Shown piece after piece: positions 8,248 through 16,399 of a stretch of 64,000 nt of DNA; positions within the stretch are counted from its first letter, which is position 1, and each line of letters opens with the position of its first letter. Below the pieces are notes generated by a model. That model saw only the letters and a program-made list of their open reading frames with translations. It was not told the origin of the DNA and ran no database searches. Origin of the DNA: an uncultured Acidilobus sp. JCHS (lineage in GTDB: Archaea; Thermoproteota; Thermoprotei_A; Sulfolobales; Acidilobaceae); the NCBI GenBank assembly GCA_000495735.1, contig AYMD01000002.1, positions 323,278 to 387,277 of the forward strand, written 5' to 3'. A program made the position numbers and the translations under genes.

Positions 8248-8628
8248 GTGATGAGCGGTATGAGCTGTCCATGCGAAGGCAGTACAGGCGTTAGTTTAGC
8301 CATATGTCTTGCCCCTCCGCCAGGCGACTATGAGGTCGTGATGCCGTTAGGCAGAGGCAGGGAGCTCGTCCTGAACTCAACGGGTATTTACATAAGGTCC
8401 CTCTCCATGGATGACTTCCTCCCCTTCCTGAGGACTCAGTCCATGAGGATCGGTGAGGAAACCGTTACAAGGCTGGGGGTTAACGCTGACAGGCTCCTCT
8501 GCGAGTCTGTTAGAGGGCTGCTAGAGGCGGCCAAGCATGGCTCACTCAGGGCCTCCGAGATCCTTAAGAGGTGCCGAAACCTGGTGAACTCCCTCCTAGC
8601 CAGCTGTGGTGGTGACCTGAGAAGTTGA
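8248..8628 (+). CDS. hypothetical protein (126 aa)
   Basis: Unrecognised small protein. The start is GTG 8248 or ATG 8251, either fitting the TATA box upstream. The N-terminus has two close cysteines (SCPCEG), followed by a beta-rich region (YEVVMPLGRGRELVLNSTG). A helical C-terminal half carries further cysteines (LLCESV, LKRCRN, LASCGG). The cysteine content resembles the divergent neighbour at 7679-8188, but I see no clear homology between them. No membrane segment. Function unknown. Confidence 0.6.
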   Translation: MMSGMSCPCEGSTGVSLAICLAPPPGDYEVVMPLGRGRELVLNSTGIYIRSLSMDDFLPFLRTQSMRIGEETVTRLGVNADRLLCESVRGLLEAAKHGSLRASEILKRCRNLVNSLLASCGGDLRS

Positions 8629-8687
8629 TAACAAGCAAATAGCAACACTTTAATTTAAATTGTCGCCTCTGCCGATGGGCGTAAGTT

Positions 8688-9917
8688 ATGGAGCTCGAGC
8701 TCTCTACCGATGAGAGGTTGTTCAAGCAGTCCGTTCACGAGTTCCTCTCCAAGGAGCTTGCGCCCATTTGGGACGACATGGACTCCAAGAGGTCGATACC
8801 GACTGAGCTGATACACAAGATGGGCGAACAGGGCCTCTTCGCAATACCTGTGCCCGAGGAATACGGAGGTCAAGGGGGCTCGTTCTTCACGGCCGCCCTG
8901 GCCGTAGAGGAGGTCGCCTACAACGACCCTGCCGTCGCGACGGCCGTCTTCACGTTGCTCAACAACGCCTGGCCCTACATACTTTACCTTTACGGCTCTG
9001 AGGAGGCCAAGCAGGAGATCCTGCCCAAGGTGGGCAGGGGCAGGGCCTTCTTCGGCATAGCCTCAACAGAGCCGAGCGGCGGCAGCGACGTAGCTGGCGA
9101 GAGGACATATGCTGTCGCTGAAGGCGGAGCCTACAAGGTCACGGGCGAGAAGGTCTACATAAGCGGCGTCAGGGAGGCCATGGAGCAGCTTGAGCTGGGC
9201 GGCTGGTACCTGATAGCAAGGACGGCGCCGCCTGAGACAGGTCACAGGGGGCTCACGGGCTTTGCCTTCATAGGGAACAGGAACGGCGAGAGGCCCGCGG
9301 GCTTTGAGTACTCCATACTTAACACGATAGGTAGGCACGCGATATCGACCGGCATACTGAGGCTCAAGGAGACGCCAATAGAGGGGAAGTACGTTGTGGG
9401 CCAGGTGGGCAGAGGGTTCTACGTGGCCATGGAGGGTTTCTCGTTGGCTAGGGTCTTGGTCAGCGCGGCCAACGTAGGGGCTGCCCAGTGGGCCCTCGAA
9501 ACCGCGGTGAAGTACTCAAGGGACAGGAGATTGTTCGGGGACAGGCCCATAGCGTCGTTCCAGGGCGTGAGCTTCCCGATAGCAGAGGTCGCGGCCAGGC
9601 TTGAAGCCGCTAGGCTCCTCGTTTACAAGGCTGCCCAAGTAGCGGACAGGATATACATAAAGAAGGAGCCAGGGCTAAGGCCTCATGACCTCGACTACTG
9701 GGCTGCGGCTGCCAAGATGATGGCTGTGGAGACAGCCCTTACAGCTGCTGAGGTCATGATGAGGACTTACGGGGCCCTTTCATACACCGAGGAGGCTAAC
9801 GTGTTCAGGAACCTGCTGGGCGTGCTCTCCTACTATGTCGGAGCTGAGGGGACGCAGAACATCATGAGGTACATAGTGGCCCGCGAGCTCATAGGCAGGG
9901 ACTACGTAAAGGGCTAA
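8688..9917 (+). CDS. acyl-CoA dehydrogenase
   Basis: FAD enzyme introducing the alpha-beta double bond in acyl-CoA, first step of beta-oxidation. 409 residues, close to the family's usual 380-400. Seen: helical N-terminal domain with PVPEEYGGQGGSF, the FAD/substrate segment FFGIASTEPSGGSDV (about 124-138), a beta middle domain, and the C-terminal helical domain with the FAD motif YSRDRRLFGDRPIASFQ. The catalytic base Glu is in GAEGTQNIMRY, equivalent to the YEGT motif of medium-chain dehydrogenases. Start ATG 8688. Works in the same pathway as the HADH/ECH fusion at 1-1774. Its TAA stop interlocks by 4 bp with the convergent alcohol dehydrogenase. Confidence 0.94.
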   Translation: MELELSTDERLFKQSVHEFLSKELAPIWDDMDSKRSIPTELIHKMGEQGLFAIPVPEEYGGQGGSFFTAALAVEEVAYNDPAVATAVFTLLNNAWPYILYLYGSEEAKQEILPKVGRGRAFFGIASTEPSGGSDVAGERTYAVAEGGAYKVTGEKVYISGVREAMEQLELGGWYLIARTAPPETGHRGLTGFAFIGNRNGERPAGFEYSILNTIGRHAISTGILRLKETPIEGKYVVGQVGRGFYVAMEGFSLARVLVSAANVGAAQWALETAVKYSRDRRLFGDRPIASFQGVSFPIAEVAARLEAARLLVYKAAQVADRIYIKKEPGLRPHDLDYWAAAAKMMAVETALTAAEVMMRTYGALSYTEEANVFRNLLGVLSYYVGAEGTQNIMRYIVARELIGRDYVKG

Positions 9918-11074
9918 AGCGTTGTCATAAGCATTTCTAAGAGCCTCTGCTCGTCGATCTTGACGCCGCCTAGGCGGGTCCTCAGCCTCTCAGACACCAC
10001 CGGGTTGCTGAACGCCCTCCTGACCGCCTCCCTTAGCACGTCCTTACCTATGCCGTAGTCCGAGAGCCTCTTCGTGAAGCCCACAGACCTCGTGAAGTCC
10101 GCCAGCGCCTTACTGGCAGCCTCAGGCGTGACCTCCGACAGGGAGGGGTCAAGGATCCTGATTATCTGCGACGATGTCTCAGGGGACGCCTGGTGGACCA
10201 GGGACACGAGGACGGGCCCTATTATTGCGAGCCCACAGCCGTGAGGGAGTGAGGGGGATATGCCGCTGAGGATGTTCTCTATCTGATGTATGATGTTTGT
10301 TGGGCTCAAGTCTATAGCCACGCCCGCCAACATCGCCGCGTACATGAGCCAGTACCTGGGGGCCTCATCGTTGGGCCTCTCGACGGCAAGGGGTAGGTTA
10401 TCCCTTATCCTCTTGACGGCCTCCAGGGAGAAGGTCAGGACCAGGGGCGAGCTGCCTACCGTGGTGGCCGACTCATATGCGTGGTAAAGGGCGTCGAGCG
10501 TCGTGCAGATTACCTGCTCCTTAGGCATGCTAATGGTGTACCTAGGGTCATCAAAGGAGGCCTTAGGGTAGCAGACCTCGTTCCCAAGCTTGTCGCCCCT
10601 GGTTACGTCGGTCAGGTTAGCGTACCTGTTCACCTCAGAGCCAGTTCCGTGAGTTAGGTTGACGGCGAACAGCGGCAGACAGCTCGCGGCCTTTCTCCTT
10701 CCGTAGAGGTAGTCCAACGCTGTACCCCCGCTGCTGACGATCGCTGCGGCCACCTTAGCCGTGTCTATGGTGCTCCCGCCCCCTATCGCTATCAGGGCCT
10801 CTCCCCCATAGGAGGAGACCTGCCTGGCCAGGTCCTCAGCTAAAGATGAAGGCGGGTTTGAGACTATCCTGTCATATATTAAGTATTGAATTCCCAGCTC
10901 ATTTAGGATCGACTCGACGTCCTTCAGGGCCCCGCTGGACTTAGCCCCTGCTCTGCCGGTTACAACAACTACCTTCTTATAGTCCTTCACGTAACTCCTC
11001 AGGGCCTCCTCAGAGCTAGGTCCAAAGTGGACCTTTACGCAGCCATAGGTCCACTCGAAGGGCTTCAGCGGCAA
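9914..11074 (-). CDS. iron-containing alcohol dehydrogenase family protein
   Basis: Group III (Fe-ADH) dehydrogenase, 386 residues, full length. Seen: coenzyme motif IAIGGGSTIDTAK (about 97-109), NLTHGTGSEVNRYA, and metal ligands Asp and His in TLDALYHAYES, His in NIIHQIENILSG, and His in PHGCGLAI. All four ligands of the family are present, so it should be active. The coenzyme loop gives no clear choice between NAD and NADP. Substrate unknown. Divergent from tRNA-Gly across a 67-bp gap that contains an inverted repeat. Confidence 0.9.
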   Translation of the reverse strand: MPLKPFEWTYGCVKVHFGPSSEEALRSYVKDYKKVVVVTGRAGAKSSGALKDVESILNELGIQYLIYDRIVSNPPSSLAEDLARQVSSYGGEALIAIGGGSTIDTAKVAAAIVSSGGTALDYLYGRRKAASCLPLFAVNLTHGTGSEVNRYANLTDVTRGDKLGNEVCYPKASFDDPRYTISMPKEQVICTTLDALYHAYESATTVGSSPLVLTFSLEAVKRIRDNLPLAVERPNDEAPRYWLMYAAMLAGVAIDLSPTNIIHQIENILSGISPSLPHGCGLAIIGPVLVSLVHQASPETSSQIIRILDPSLSEVTPEAASKALADFTRSVGFTKRLSDYGIGKDVLREAVRRAFSNPVVSERLRTRLGGVKIDEQRLLEMLMTTL

Positions 11075-11097
11075 CTTCTGCCTCCTCGTAACTTGGC

Positions 11098-11119
11098 CCA
11101 GCTTAACTTAATAAGCTGG
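11098..11119. promoter_or_regulatory. inverted repeat between alcohol dehydrogenase and tRNA-Gly
   Basis: Perfect 8-bp arms CCAGCTTA and TAAGCTGG with a 6-bp spacer. It overlaps the AT-rich TTAACTTAATAAG that serves as TATA region for tRNA-Gly and for the divergent dehydrogenase (start 11074). Candidate operator; it could also be chance. Confidence 0.35.
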
Positions 11120-11141
11120 TCGCATAAAGCCTAACAACGGT

Positions 11142-11217
11142 GCGGCGGTAGTCTAGCCTGGACTAGGACGCCGGCCTGCCACGCCGGAGATCCCGGGTTC
11201 AAATCCCGGCCGCCGCA
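11142..11217 (+). tRNA. tRNA-Gly (GCC)
   Basis: Cloverleaf with acceptor GCGGCGG/CCGCCGC, D-arm GTCT/GGAC, anticodon stem CCGGC/GCCGG with loop CTGCCAC (anticodon GCC), variable loop AGATC and T-arm CCGGG-TTCAAAT-CCCGG, discriminator A. CCA is encoded at 11218-11220. No intron. The TATA-like TTAACTTAATAA lies about 30 bp upstream. Confidence 0.96.
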
Positions 11218-11337
11218 CCACTCCATCACCAAAAGGTCTTCCGCCTACTTCCAAGTATAAAATGACCTTCAGAGACTTCATGGGCTAACCTATCAAATTA
11301 TTAAACTTTAACGTCGTTAGAGGCTAAGGGAGAAGGT

Positions 11338-11685
11338 TTGGCAAGGAGAAGGAGGAAGAGAATTAAGCAGGTGAGGAGGGTCCGCAGGCCCTCAAGGTAC
11401 TTCCAGTGCCCCCGCTGCGGCGCCATGACGCTGACAATAGATTTCAAGAAGCTAGACTCCGCGGACCACAAGCTGGCGATAGCCAGGTGCGGGACCTGCC
11501 ACCTCTACTGTGAGCTTGAGGTCCCGGCGGTTTACGACAGGGTAGACGTGTATAACAGGATCTCGGACCTAGCCTACGAGGGCCGCCTGGACGAGTGCTC
11601 CAAGCCGTACCAGGAGCCGGAGGGTGAGGAGGCCGAGGAGCCTACGGAGGGTGAAGGCGAGGAAGGTCCTGAGGAAGGCCAGTAG
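11338..11685 (+). CDS. elf1: archaeal Elf1-like transcription elongation factor
   Basis: Zinc-binding protein similar to eukaryotic Elf1, thought to assist RNA polymerase during elongation. Start TTG 11338 with GGGAGAAGG just upstream. The N-terminus is very basic (ARRRRKRIKQVRRVRR). The zinc ribbon has FQCPRCG (about 22-28) and a second pair in RCGTCHLYC (about 54-62). Then comes YDRVDVYNRISDLAYEGRLDEC, typical of the family, and a glutamate-rich tail from about 85 to 115. The gene sits directly before GGGP synthase. Confidence 0.88.
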   Translation: MARRRRKRIKQVRRVRRPSRYFQCPRCGAMTLTIDFKKLDSADHKLAIARCGTCHLYCELEVPAVYDRVDVYNRISDLAYEGRLDECSKPYQEPEGEEAEEPTEGEGEEGPEEGQ

Positions 11686-11737
11686 CTTTTAACCCCTTCG
11701 TAACTCATTGTAAGCAAGCTAGCCGAGGATAGAGAGC

Positions 11738-12502
11738 TTGAGGGCAGGGAGAGTATTAACGTCGTTGTTGTCTGAGAGGGAGAAGAGGAAGCTTCACCTA
11801 ACCCTCATAGATCCCGAGAAGTCGACTCCTGACGACGCTGAGGTCATAGCCAGGATGGCTGCCGAGGCCGAGTCCTCAGCTATATTGGTAGGAGGCTCTT
11901 TAGGGGTCTATGAGCCCAGGCTGTCAGATGTAGTGAAAGCCGCCAAGAGATCAGGCCTCCCCGTTATCCTCTTCCCGAGCAACATCAATGGGCTCACGCC
12001 TCACGCTGACGCCGTCTTCTTCATGACCCTCCTTAACAGTGACGATCCATACTACATAACGGGGGTTCAGGCGCAGGCGGCCCCTATAGTGCTCAAGATG
12101 AGGCTTGAGGTTATACCCACAGCATATGTAATAGTCGGCCATGGAGGGGCCGCAGGCTATGTGGGGAGAGCAAGGCCCATACCATACGATAGACCTGACC
12201 TAGTGGCCGCCTACTCACTGGCTGGCGCCATGATGGGGGTTAACGTGATATACCTCGAAGCAGGAAGCGGGGCTCCAAGGCCCGTGCCCCCTGACGCCGT
12301 AAAGGCCGCGAGGAAGGCCCTTAACGAGTATGGCTACGACGGCCTCCTCATAGTCGGTGGTGGCATAAACACGCCGGAGGACGCTGTCAGGATAATTGAG
12401 TCAGGCGCTGACGGTATAGTAAACGGGACGATCGTAGAGAGGGCCCCCTCGATGCTTCGCGGGATAGTTAGCGCCATTAGGTCCGCTAGCAACTATGCCT
12501 AG
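11738..12502 (+). CDS. geranylgeranylglyceryl-phosphate synthase
   Basis: Forms the first ether bond of archaeal membrane lipids from glycerol-1-phosphate and geranylgeranyl diphosphate. 254 residues, TIM-barrel, full length. Seen: HLTLIDPEKS (about 20-29), ILVGGSLG, VILFPSNINGLTPHADAVFF, IPTAYVIVGHGGAAGYVG, YLEAGSG and phosphate-binding LIVGGGINTPEDA, ending ADGIVNGTIVE. Start TTG 11738, with the AGAGAG stretch just upstream. Thematically linked to the mevalonate operon and the geranylgeranyl-reductase-like gene. Converges on the MazG gene with 17 bp of coding overlap. Confidence 0.95.
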   Translation: MRAGRVLTSLLSEREKRKLHLTLIDPEKSTPDDAEVIARMAAEAESSAILVGGSLGVYEPRLSDVVKAAKRSGLPVILFPSNINGLTPHADAVFFMTLLNSDDPYYITGVQAQAAPIVLKMRLEVIPTAYVIVGHGGAAGYVGRARPIPYDRPDLVAAYSLAGAMMGVNVIYLEAGSGAPRPVPPDAVKAARKALNEYGYDGLLIVGGGINTPEDAVRIIESGADGIVNGTIVERAPSMLRGIVSAIRSASNYA

Positions 12503-12752
12503 CCAGGACCTCGCCGTATTTGGTCTTCAGGGCCTTCTCAACATCTACGCCCACGAGGTTTGCGAGGCTTAACGTCCAAGCGATGACATCGGCCAGCTCC
12601 TCAGCGACCCCGTCAGTCCCCTTCTTGAGCAGCGCCTCGCCTAGCTCCCCTACCTCCTCGACCAGCCAGGCGAAGGTCTGGAACAGGCCTCTTTGTCTGT
12701 CCCTGTCAAAGTACTCCTTCCTCATAATCTCCTGTAGACACCCAACGTCCAA
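12486..12752 (-). CDS. MazG-family nucleotide pyrophosphohydrolase
   Basis: Small all-alpha NTP pyrophosphatase likely to hydrolyse non-canonical or excess nucleoside triphosphates. 88 residues, a single MazG domain. The metal-binding signature is complete: EEVGELGEAL (about 33-42) followed by EELADVIAW (about 51-59). TTG 12752 gives the family-like N-terminus LQEIMRKEYFDRDRQRG; ATG 12725 is possible and has AGGAG just upstream, but would cut the first helix. Divergent from the Sec61-beta gene. Confidence 0.88.
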   Translation of the reverse strand: MDVGCLQEIMRKEYFDRDRQRGLFQTFAWLVEEVGELGEALLKKGTDGVAEELADVIAWTLSLANLVGVDVEKALKTKYGEVLARHSC

Positions 12753-12811
12753 GCCTTCCCCAGAAAGCTAAAATTGCCCTTAGGGGTATTATAAGACTGA
12801 GTGCTAAAGCT

Positions 12812-13000
12812 ATGCCCGAGCGGGAGAAGTCGGAGAAGAGGGCCAGGAGGAAGAAGACGTCGGGACCGCTCGCGGCCGCTGGCCTTGTGGCATTCTATGA
12901 GAACTTCCACAGCAAGGTTGAGATATCCCCCACCACTCTCGTCGTAATTTCAGCGGCCACCGCAGCGGCCGTAGTGTTAGCTAGGGCTATCGTTCACTAA
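12812..13000 (+). CDS. secG: preprotein translocase subunit Sec61-beta
   Basis: Small tail-anchored subunit of the SecYEG/Sec61 translocon in the cytoplasmic membrane. 62 residues, the typical archaeal size. Seen: basic N-terminus (KSEKRARRKKTSG), family motif GPLAAAGLVAFYENFHSK (about 18-35), then one C-terminal membrane helix (TTLVVISAATAAAVVLARAIV, about 41-61). Start ATG 12812. The last 24 bp overlap the convergent SWIM-domain gene. Confidence 0.93.
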   Translation: MPEREKSEKRARRKKTSGPLAAAGLVAFYENFHSKVEISPTTLVVISAATAAAVVLARAIVH

Positions 13001-13465
13001 GCCCGACAGGACCTTTCTTAAGGTGACGCTCCTCCCGATGTCTATGACCTCGTTGATTATCTCGGCCAGCTGACCAGGGTCCTTCAGCTCAACCTCGGTG
13101 TGCGTCGCCAGCCCTCTGAGTACAAGCCTTAAGGCGTGCACGTGCTTACACGCTAAAGACCTTTCCTCAGAGATGAACCTCAATTGGAAAGCCTCACAGC
13201 TACAGTAAACGGGCTCCTCAGCAGCCTTCCCCACCTCTTTTGGATGACCTGCAGTGACCAGCAAGTGGTCCTCTCTCGGCCCAAGGTAAATCCAGACCTC
13301 GAGTTTCCCTGACCGAACCTTGACGAACCTGGAGGAAAGCGCTAGCTCCCTGGCCTCAGCCATAACGTCTGTTGGCAGCCTTTCTAGCTCAAGAGGGGAG
13401 GTTACAGCTAAAGATATGTCATAAATCGGGGGCCTTCGCTCTCCTCCTGAACCTGAGTACGTCAT
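12977..13465 (-). CDS. SWIM zinc-finger domain protein
   Basis: 162-residue protein with a SWIM zinc-binding motif in its middle: YCSCEAFQ followed 13-14 residues later by CKHVHAL (pattern CxC...CxH, about residues 93-118). SWIM domains bind DNA or proteins; eukaryotic and archaeal Sws1 relatives partner recombinases, but nothing here proves that role. The flanks are a beta-rich N-terminal part and helical C-terminal part. Start ATG 13465 lies inside the end of rpiA (47-bp overlap), so the two are co-transcribed and probably translationally coupled. Confidence 0.8.
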   Translation of the reverse strand: MTYSGSGGERRPPIYDISLAVTSPLELERLPTDVMAEARELALSSRFVKVRSGKLEVWIYLGPREDHLLVTAGHPKEVGKAAEEPVYCSCEAFQLRFISEERSLACKHVHALRLVLRGLATHTEVELKDPGQLAEIINEVIDIGRSVTLRKVLSGLVNDSPS

Positions 13466-14141
13466 ATCTGCACTCCTTCTCCCTTCCTACTACCACGTAG
13501 TCCGCATAGCCCAAAAATATTCCGGTCTCGACAACGCCTGGCACGCCCCTGAGGACCTCATTAACTGCCTTAGGGTCTTCCATGGGGCCTGTATCAACAT
13601 CAACTATGAAGCCCCTCCAGTCGCTGACCAGTGGGCCTAGCTTGCCCTGGGAGGTCCTGGGTGAGGCCTTGAAGCCCATGCGCCTCAGGCCCTCAATCAC
13701 GTAAGGGTAGGCCTCCGGCACCACCTCTAGGGGCACAGGCCCCTTCTCGCCAAGCCTTGAGACGAGCTTGTCCTCACCCACTATGAAGATGTTGAGGCGG
13801 CTAAAGTAGGCCAGCACCTTCTCGCCAAGCAGGGCGCCTCCCCTTCCCTTGATCAGGTCGCCCGTCGGCGACACCTCATCTGCGCCGTCCACGTAAATCT
13901 CCAGCAAGGGGCTTCCAGCGGGGAACGAGATAACGTCCACCCCCAAGGATGAGAGCTCTATGGAAGTTGACGAGCTAGCGCTGGCGACTTTACGGCCCCT
14001 CAGGAGGTCTACCGCCTTCCTTACAAAGGCGCGTACGGTGCTCCCCGCGCCGACGCCTATAGGGCCCTCCTTCTTAGCCAAGACCTCCCTCAGCAGCTCT
14101 ACGGCGCCCGTTGCGGCAAGCTCCTTGGGGTCGCAGCCCAC
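13419..14141 (-). CDS. rpiA: ribose-5-phosphate isomerase A
   Basis: Interconverts ribose-5-phosphate and ribulose-5-phosphate, feeding PRPP and nucleotide synthesis. 240 residues, full length. Seen: GVGAGSTVRAFVR (phosphate-binding, about 29-41), ASASSSTS, catalytic Asp/Glu region YVDGADEVSPTGDLIKGRGGALLGEK (as YVDGADEV at about 88-95 and KGRGGALLGEK just after), and C-terminal GIFLGYADYVVVG. Start GTG 14141. Its promoter region is shared with the divergent TatD-like gene (start 14201). Confidence 0.94.
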   Translation of the reverse strand: MGCDPKELAATGAVELLREVLAKKEGPIGVGAGSTVRAFVRKAVDLLRGRKVASASSSTSIELSSLGVDVISFPAGSPLLEIYVDGADEVSPTGDLIKGRGGALLGEKVLAYFSRLNIFIVGEDKLVSRLGEKGPVPLEVVPEAYPYVIEGLRRMGFKASPRTSQGKLGPLVSDWRGFIVDVDTGPMEDPKAVNEVLRGVPGVVETGIFLGYADYVVVGREKECRYDVLRFRRRAKAPDL

Positions 14142-14174
14142 GAGCCCCCTACCGCTTTGCCCTTAACCTCTTGC

Positions 14175-14182
14175 CATATAAG
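14175..14182 (+). promoter_or_regulatory. TATA box for TatD-like gene
   Basis: CATATAAG centred 22-23 bp before ATG 14201. It supports a leaderless start there rather than at the further upstream in-frame ATG 14111, which lies inside rpiA. Confidence 0.5.
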
Positions 14183-14200
14183 AGTGAGAGGGCCTGCTTG

Positions 14201-15046
14201 ATGATAGCTGACGGCCACGCCCACGTAAATCCCTTAAGAGGACTGATCGCGCGTGAACTAGCCAAGAGGTTTCTCAGGTCAGGGGGCTGGTTCATAGCCC
14301 TGGTCTCCGTCTCCCCCTGGGACTACGGTCTTGACATCACTAACGCTGAGGCCGCTTATAGGGATGTCCTCAGGTACCATGAGAGCGCCTGTAGGGAGGC
14401 TAGGGAGGCAGGACTTAAGGTCGCCTGCGTAGCTGGCTTTCACCCTGCTGACGTGGATAAGCTTGTGGACTCTGGCCTTAGGTCGTCTGAGGTGCTTGAT
14501 CTGGGCCTAAGGGTCCTTAACTACATAACGTCCCTTTGCAGGTCAGGGAGGCTTGACGGAATTGGCGAGGTTGGACGTCAACACTATAGGACTGCCGCTG
14601 ACAGGGTGTTGGTCTCTGAGCTGATACTGGAGGAGGCGGCGCTGAAGGCCCAGGAGCTAGGGTGTGTGGTCCACCTGCATCTTGAAGACGTAGGGCCTGA
14701 GACCGTTAGCCTAACTCATAGAGCCCTCTCCAGGCTTGGGATAAAGCCGTCACCCTCAATAGTGTTTCACCACGCGAAGCCCAGCATGGTCAGGGAGGCC
14801 CTGTCCTTGGGCTACTCAATAACGGTCCCTGGCAGGACGGCCGTAATAGCTGAGGCCATAAAATACGGCGACAGCTTTATGGTCGAAAGCGACTTCCCAG
14901 GGGTTGAGATCCCGAGGGCACTGAGGCCCTGGGACCTAGCGGCTGCTGAGGAGGAAGCTCTGAGGGGAACGCCTGACCCTGAAAGGGCCCTGAGGCGTAT
15001 AAACGTGGAGGCTGTCGTCAGGGCCTATGGAGTTGAGCCGCCCTAG
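14201..15046 (+). CDS. TatD-like metal-dependent hydrolase (TIM barrel)
   Basis: Predicted metal-dependent phosphoesterase or nuclease-like hydrolase of the amidohydrolase superfamily (COG1099 type). From ATG 14201 the protein is 281 residues and begins with metal ligands (ADGHAHVNP). Further ligands seen: Glu in GEVGRQHYR, His in HLHLED, His in IVFHHAKPS, Asp in VESDFPGVEIP. The full set points to an active metalloenzyme; the substrate is unknown. The upstream in-frame extension (start 14111) is rejected because it would overlap rpiA antisense and the TATA box fits 14201. Stop interlocks by CTAG with the convergent VWA gene. Confidence 0.85.
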   Translation: MIADGHAHVNPLRGLIARELAKRFLRSGGWFIALVSVSPWDYGLDITNAEAAYRDVLRYHESACREAREAGLKVACVAGFHPADVDKLVDSGLRSSEVLDLGLRVLNYITSLCRSGRLDGIGEVGRQHYRTAADRVLVSELILEEAALKAQELGCVVHLHLEDVGPETVSLTHRALSRLGIKPSPSIVFHHAKPSMVREALSLGYSITVPGRTAVIAEAIKYGDSFMVESDFPGVEIPRALRPWDLAAAEEEALRGTPDPERALRRINVEAVVRAYGVEPP

Positions 15047-16389
15047 GCGAAGTCCACCACCTCTAGCGCCTCGTGCCTCTCAAGCTTTCTAACTGTCAGG
15101 TACCTGTATGAGACCTGCTGAAGGAAGGTGTTATGGCCCTGTATCATGACCGAGTGCAGGCGCGCGTTCGCGCTTTTAAGCATCCTCTGAAGGACCTCAG
15201 GGCTAAGCCTGTCCTCGCCGTCCGTTATCAATACTACATCGCTCAGCCTCTCACGGCCGCCCAGCTTGAGCTTCCCTATGTCCTCGACGGCTGCCGATAT
15301 CGCCCTAGTTATATCGGTGCCGCCGCCAGCCCTAACCCTTGCTAAATACGAAAGAACCCTAAGCACGTCATTAGGCTTTGAACTTCCTTTGACCATCATC
15401 ATGCTATACGGTATTGAGTTGAAGAATCTCACCACAAAGGTGCGGCCCTCATCGATAGCCTTTTTGAAGAGAGCTACCGCGACGGCGCGGGCCCAGTCTA
15501 TCTTCGACCCTACCATGCTTCCGCTCTTGTCAAGGAGGACGTATATGGGCCCCCTTGTGGCGGGCAGCTCCTTCTGGTAGAGCAGCAGCCTCCCGTTGGC
15601 CAGGTCCGCGTAAAACAGGTCGTCAGGCAGCGCTAGCTGGCTGTAGTGTACCCTCTCGAAGTCCCCTCCGTACTCAAGCCCTGATACCCAGCCCTTGGAG
15701 AACTTCGTTGACCCACGCCCCCAGGCTGCTGGCAGCTTAAGCCCCTCTATCTTCTCAAGTATCCTCGCCACGTCGGTCTCCCTGGCGAGCTTCAGGACCA
15801 GCTCGGCCGAGCTCTCCAGGGAGAACACGCTACCGCGGCCGGCTCCGAGCCTCTCGGCTACCATCTTTATCTTCTTGGCCATCTCGGCGTCCTTCATTGC
15901 AGCTTCGGCAGCCCTCTGGGCCGCCTCCTCCACGCTGGGCTGGCCTGCCTCAGGTCCCTTGCCCTGCTCCTCCTGCTCCCTGGACTCCCTGCCCTGTTGC
16001 CCCCCTTCTGAGGGGGGCAGGAGCCTGCTGAGCCTCTCAATGAAGGACGCGGCGGCCACCACGCTGGTTAGGCTGTCAGCGGTGGTGTAAGCCTTTGCCC
16101 TCCAAACGTTCTCGCTTCTGACCATGGCCGAGATCACGGCCCTCCTAAAGGCCATGTCTTCGTCGTCTGACTCCCCCTGACTCTCAACAAACGGGACGGG
16201 CAGGTAATAGGTGTAGAAGACGTCGAGGGCCAGCGGGGCGTTTAGCCTGGGGTCAAGCCCCCGCTCCGCTATCCTCTTAGCTATTGAAAGGATCTTCTCG
16301 CCTCTATACATCCTGACCTCGTCAATGGGCCCTATCTCTGGGAAAACGCTTACGGGACGCTTCTGGCCCTTGCTAACAGGGTCCTCCAA
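15043..16389 (-). CDS. VWA-domain protein (MoxR partner, ViaA/CoxE-like)
   Basis: 448 residues. The N-terminal helical half (to about 270) includes a Gln/Glu-rich low-complexity stretch near 125-150. The C-terminal von Willebrand factor A domain has the MIDAS motif LLDKSGSMVGSK (about 292-303), then GGGTDITRA (about 362) and LITDGEDRLS (about 395), so metal-binding residues are intact. VWA proteins encoded beside MoxR AAA ATPases are thought to act with them as chaperones for assembly of other complexes; the client is unknown here. It begins 10 bp after the MoxR stop, so same operon. Confidence 0.88.
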   Translation of the reverse strand: MEDPVSKGQKRPVSVFPEIGPIDEVRMYRGEKILSIAKRIAERGLDPRLNAPLALDVFYTYYLPVPFVESQGESDDEDMAFRRAVISAMVRSENVWRAKAYTTADSLTSVVAAASFIERLSRLLPPSEGGQQGRESREQEEQGKGPEAGQPSVEEAAQRAAEAAMKDAEMAKKIKMVAERLGAGRGSVFSLESSAELVLKLARETDVARILEKIEGLKLPAAWGRGSTKFSKGWVSGLEYGGDFERVHYSQLALPDDLFYADLANGRLLLYQKELPATRGPIYVLLDKSGSMVGSKIDWARAVAVALFKKAIDEGRTFVVRFFNSIPYSMMMVKGSSKPNDVLRVLSYLARVRAGGGTDITRAISAAVEDIGKLKLGGRERLSDVVLITDGEDRLSPEVLQRMLKSANARLHSVMIQGHNTFLQQVSYRYLTVRKLERHEALEVVDFA

Positions 16390-16399
16390 AGCCGCTACC

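Noticed and set aside
14111..14200. Longer N-terminus for the TatD-like protein
   Set aside because: It overlaps rpiA antisense, and the metal-binding ADGHAH motif directly follows ATG 14201, which has a fitting TATA box.
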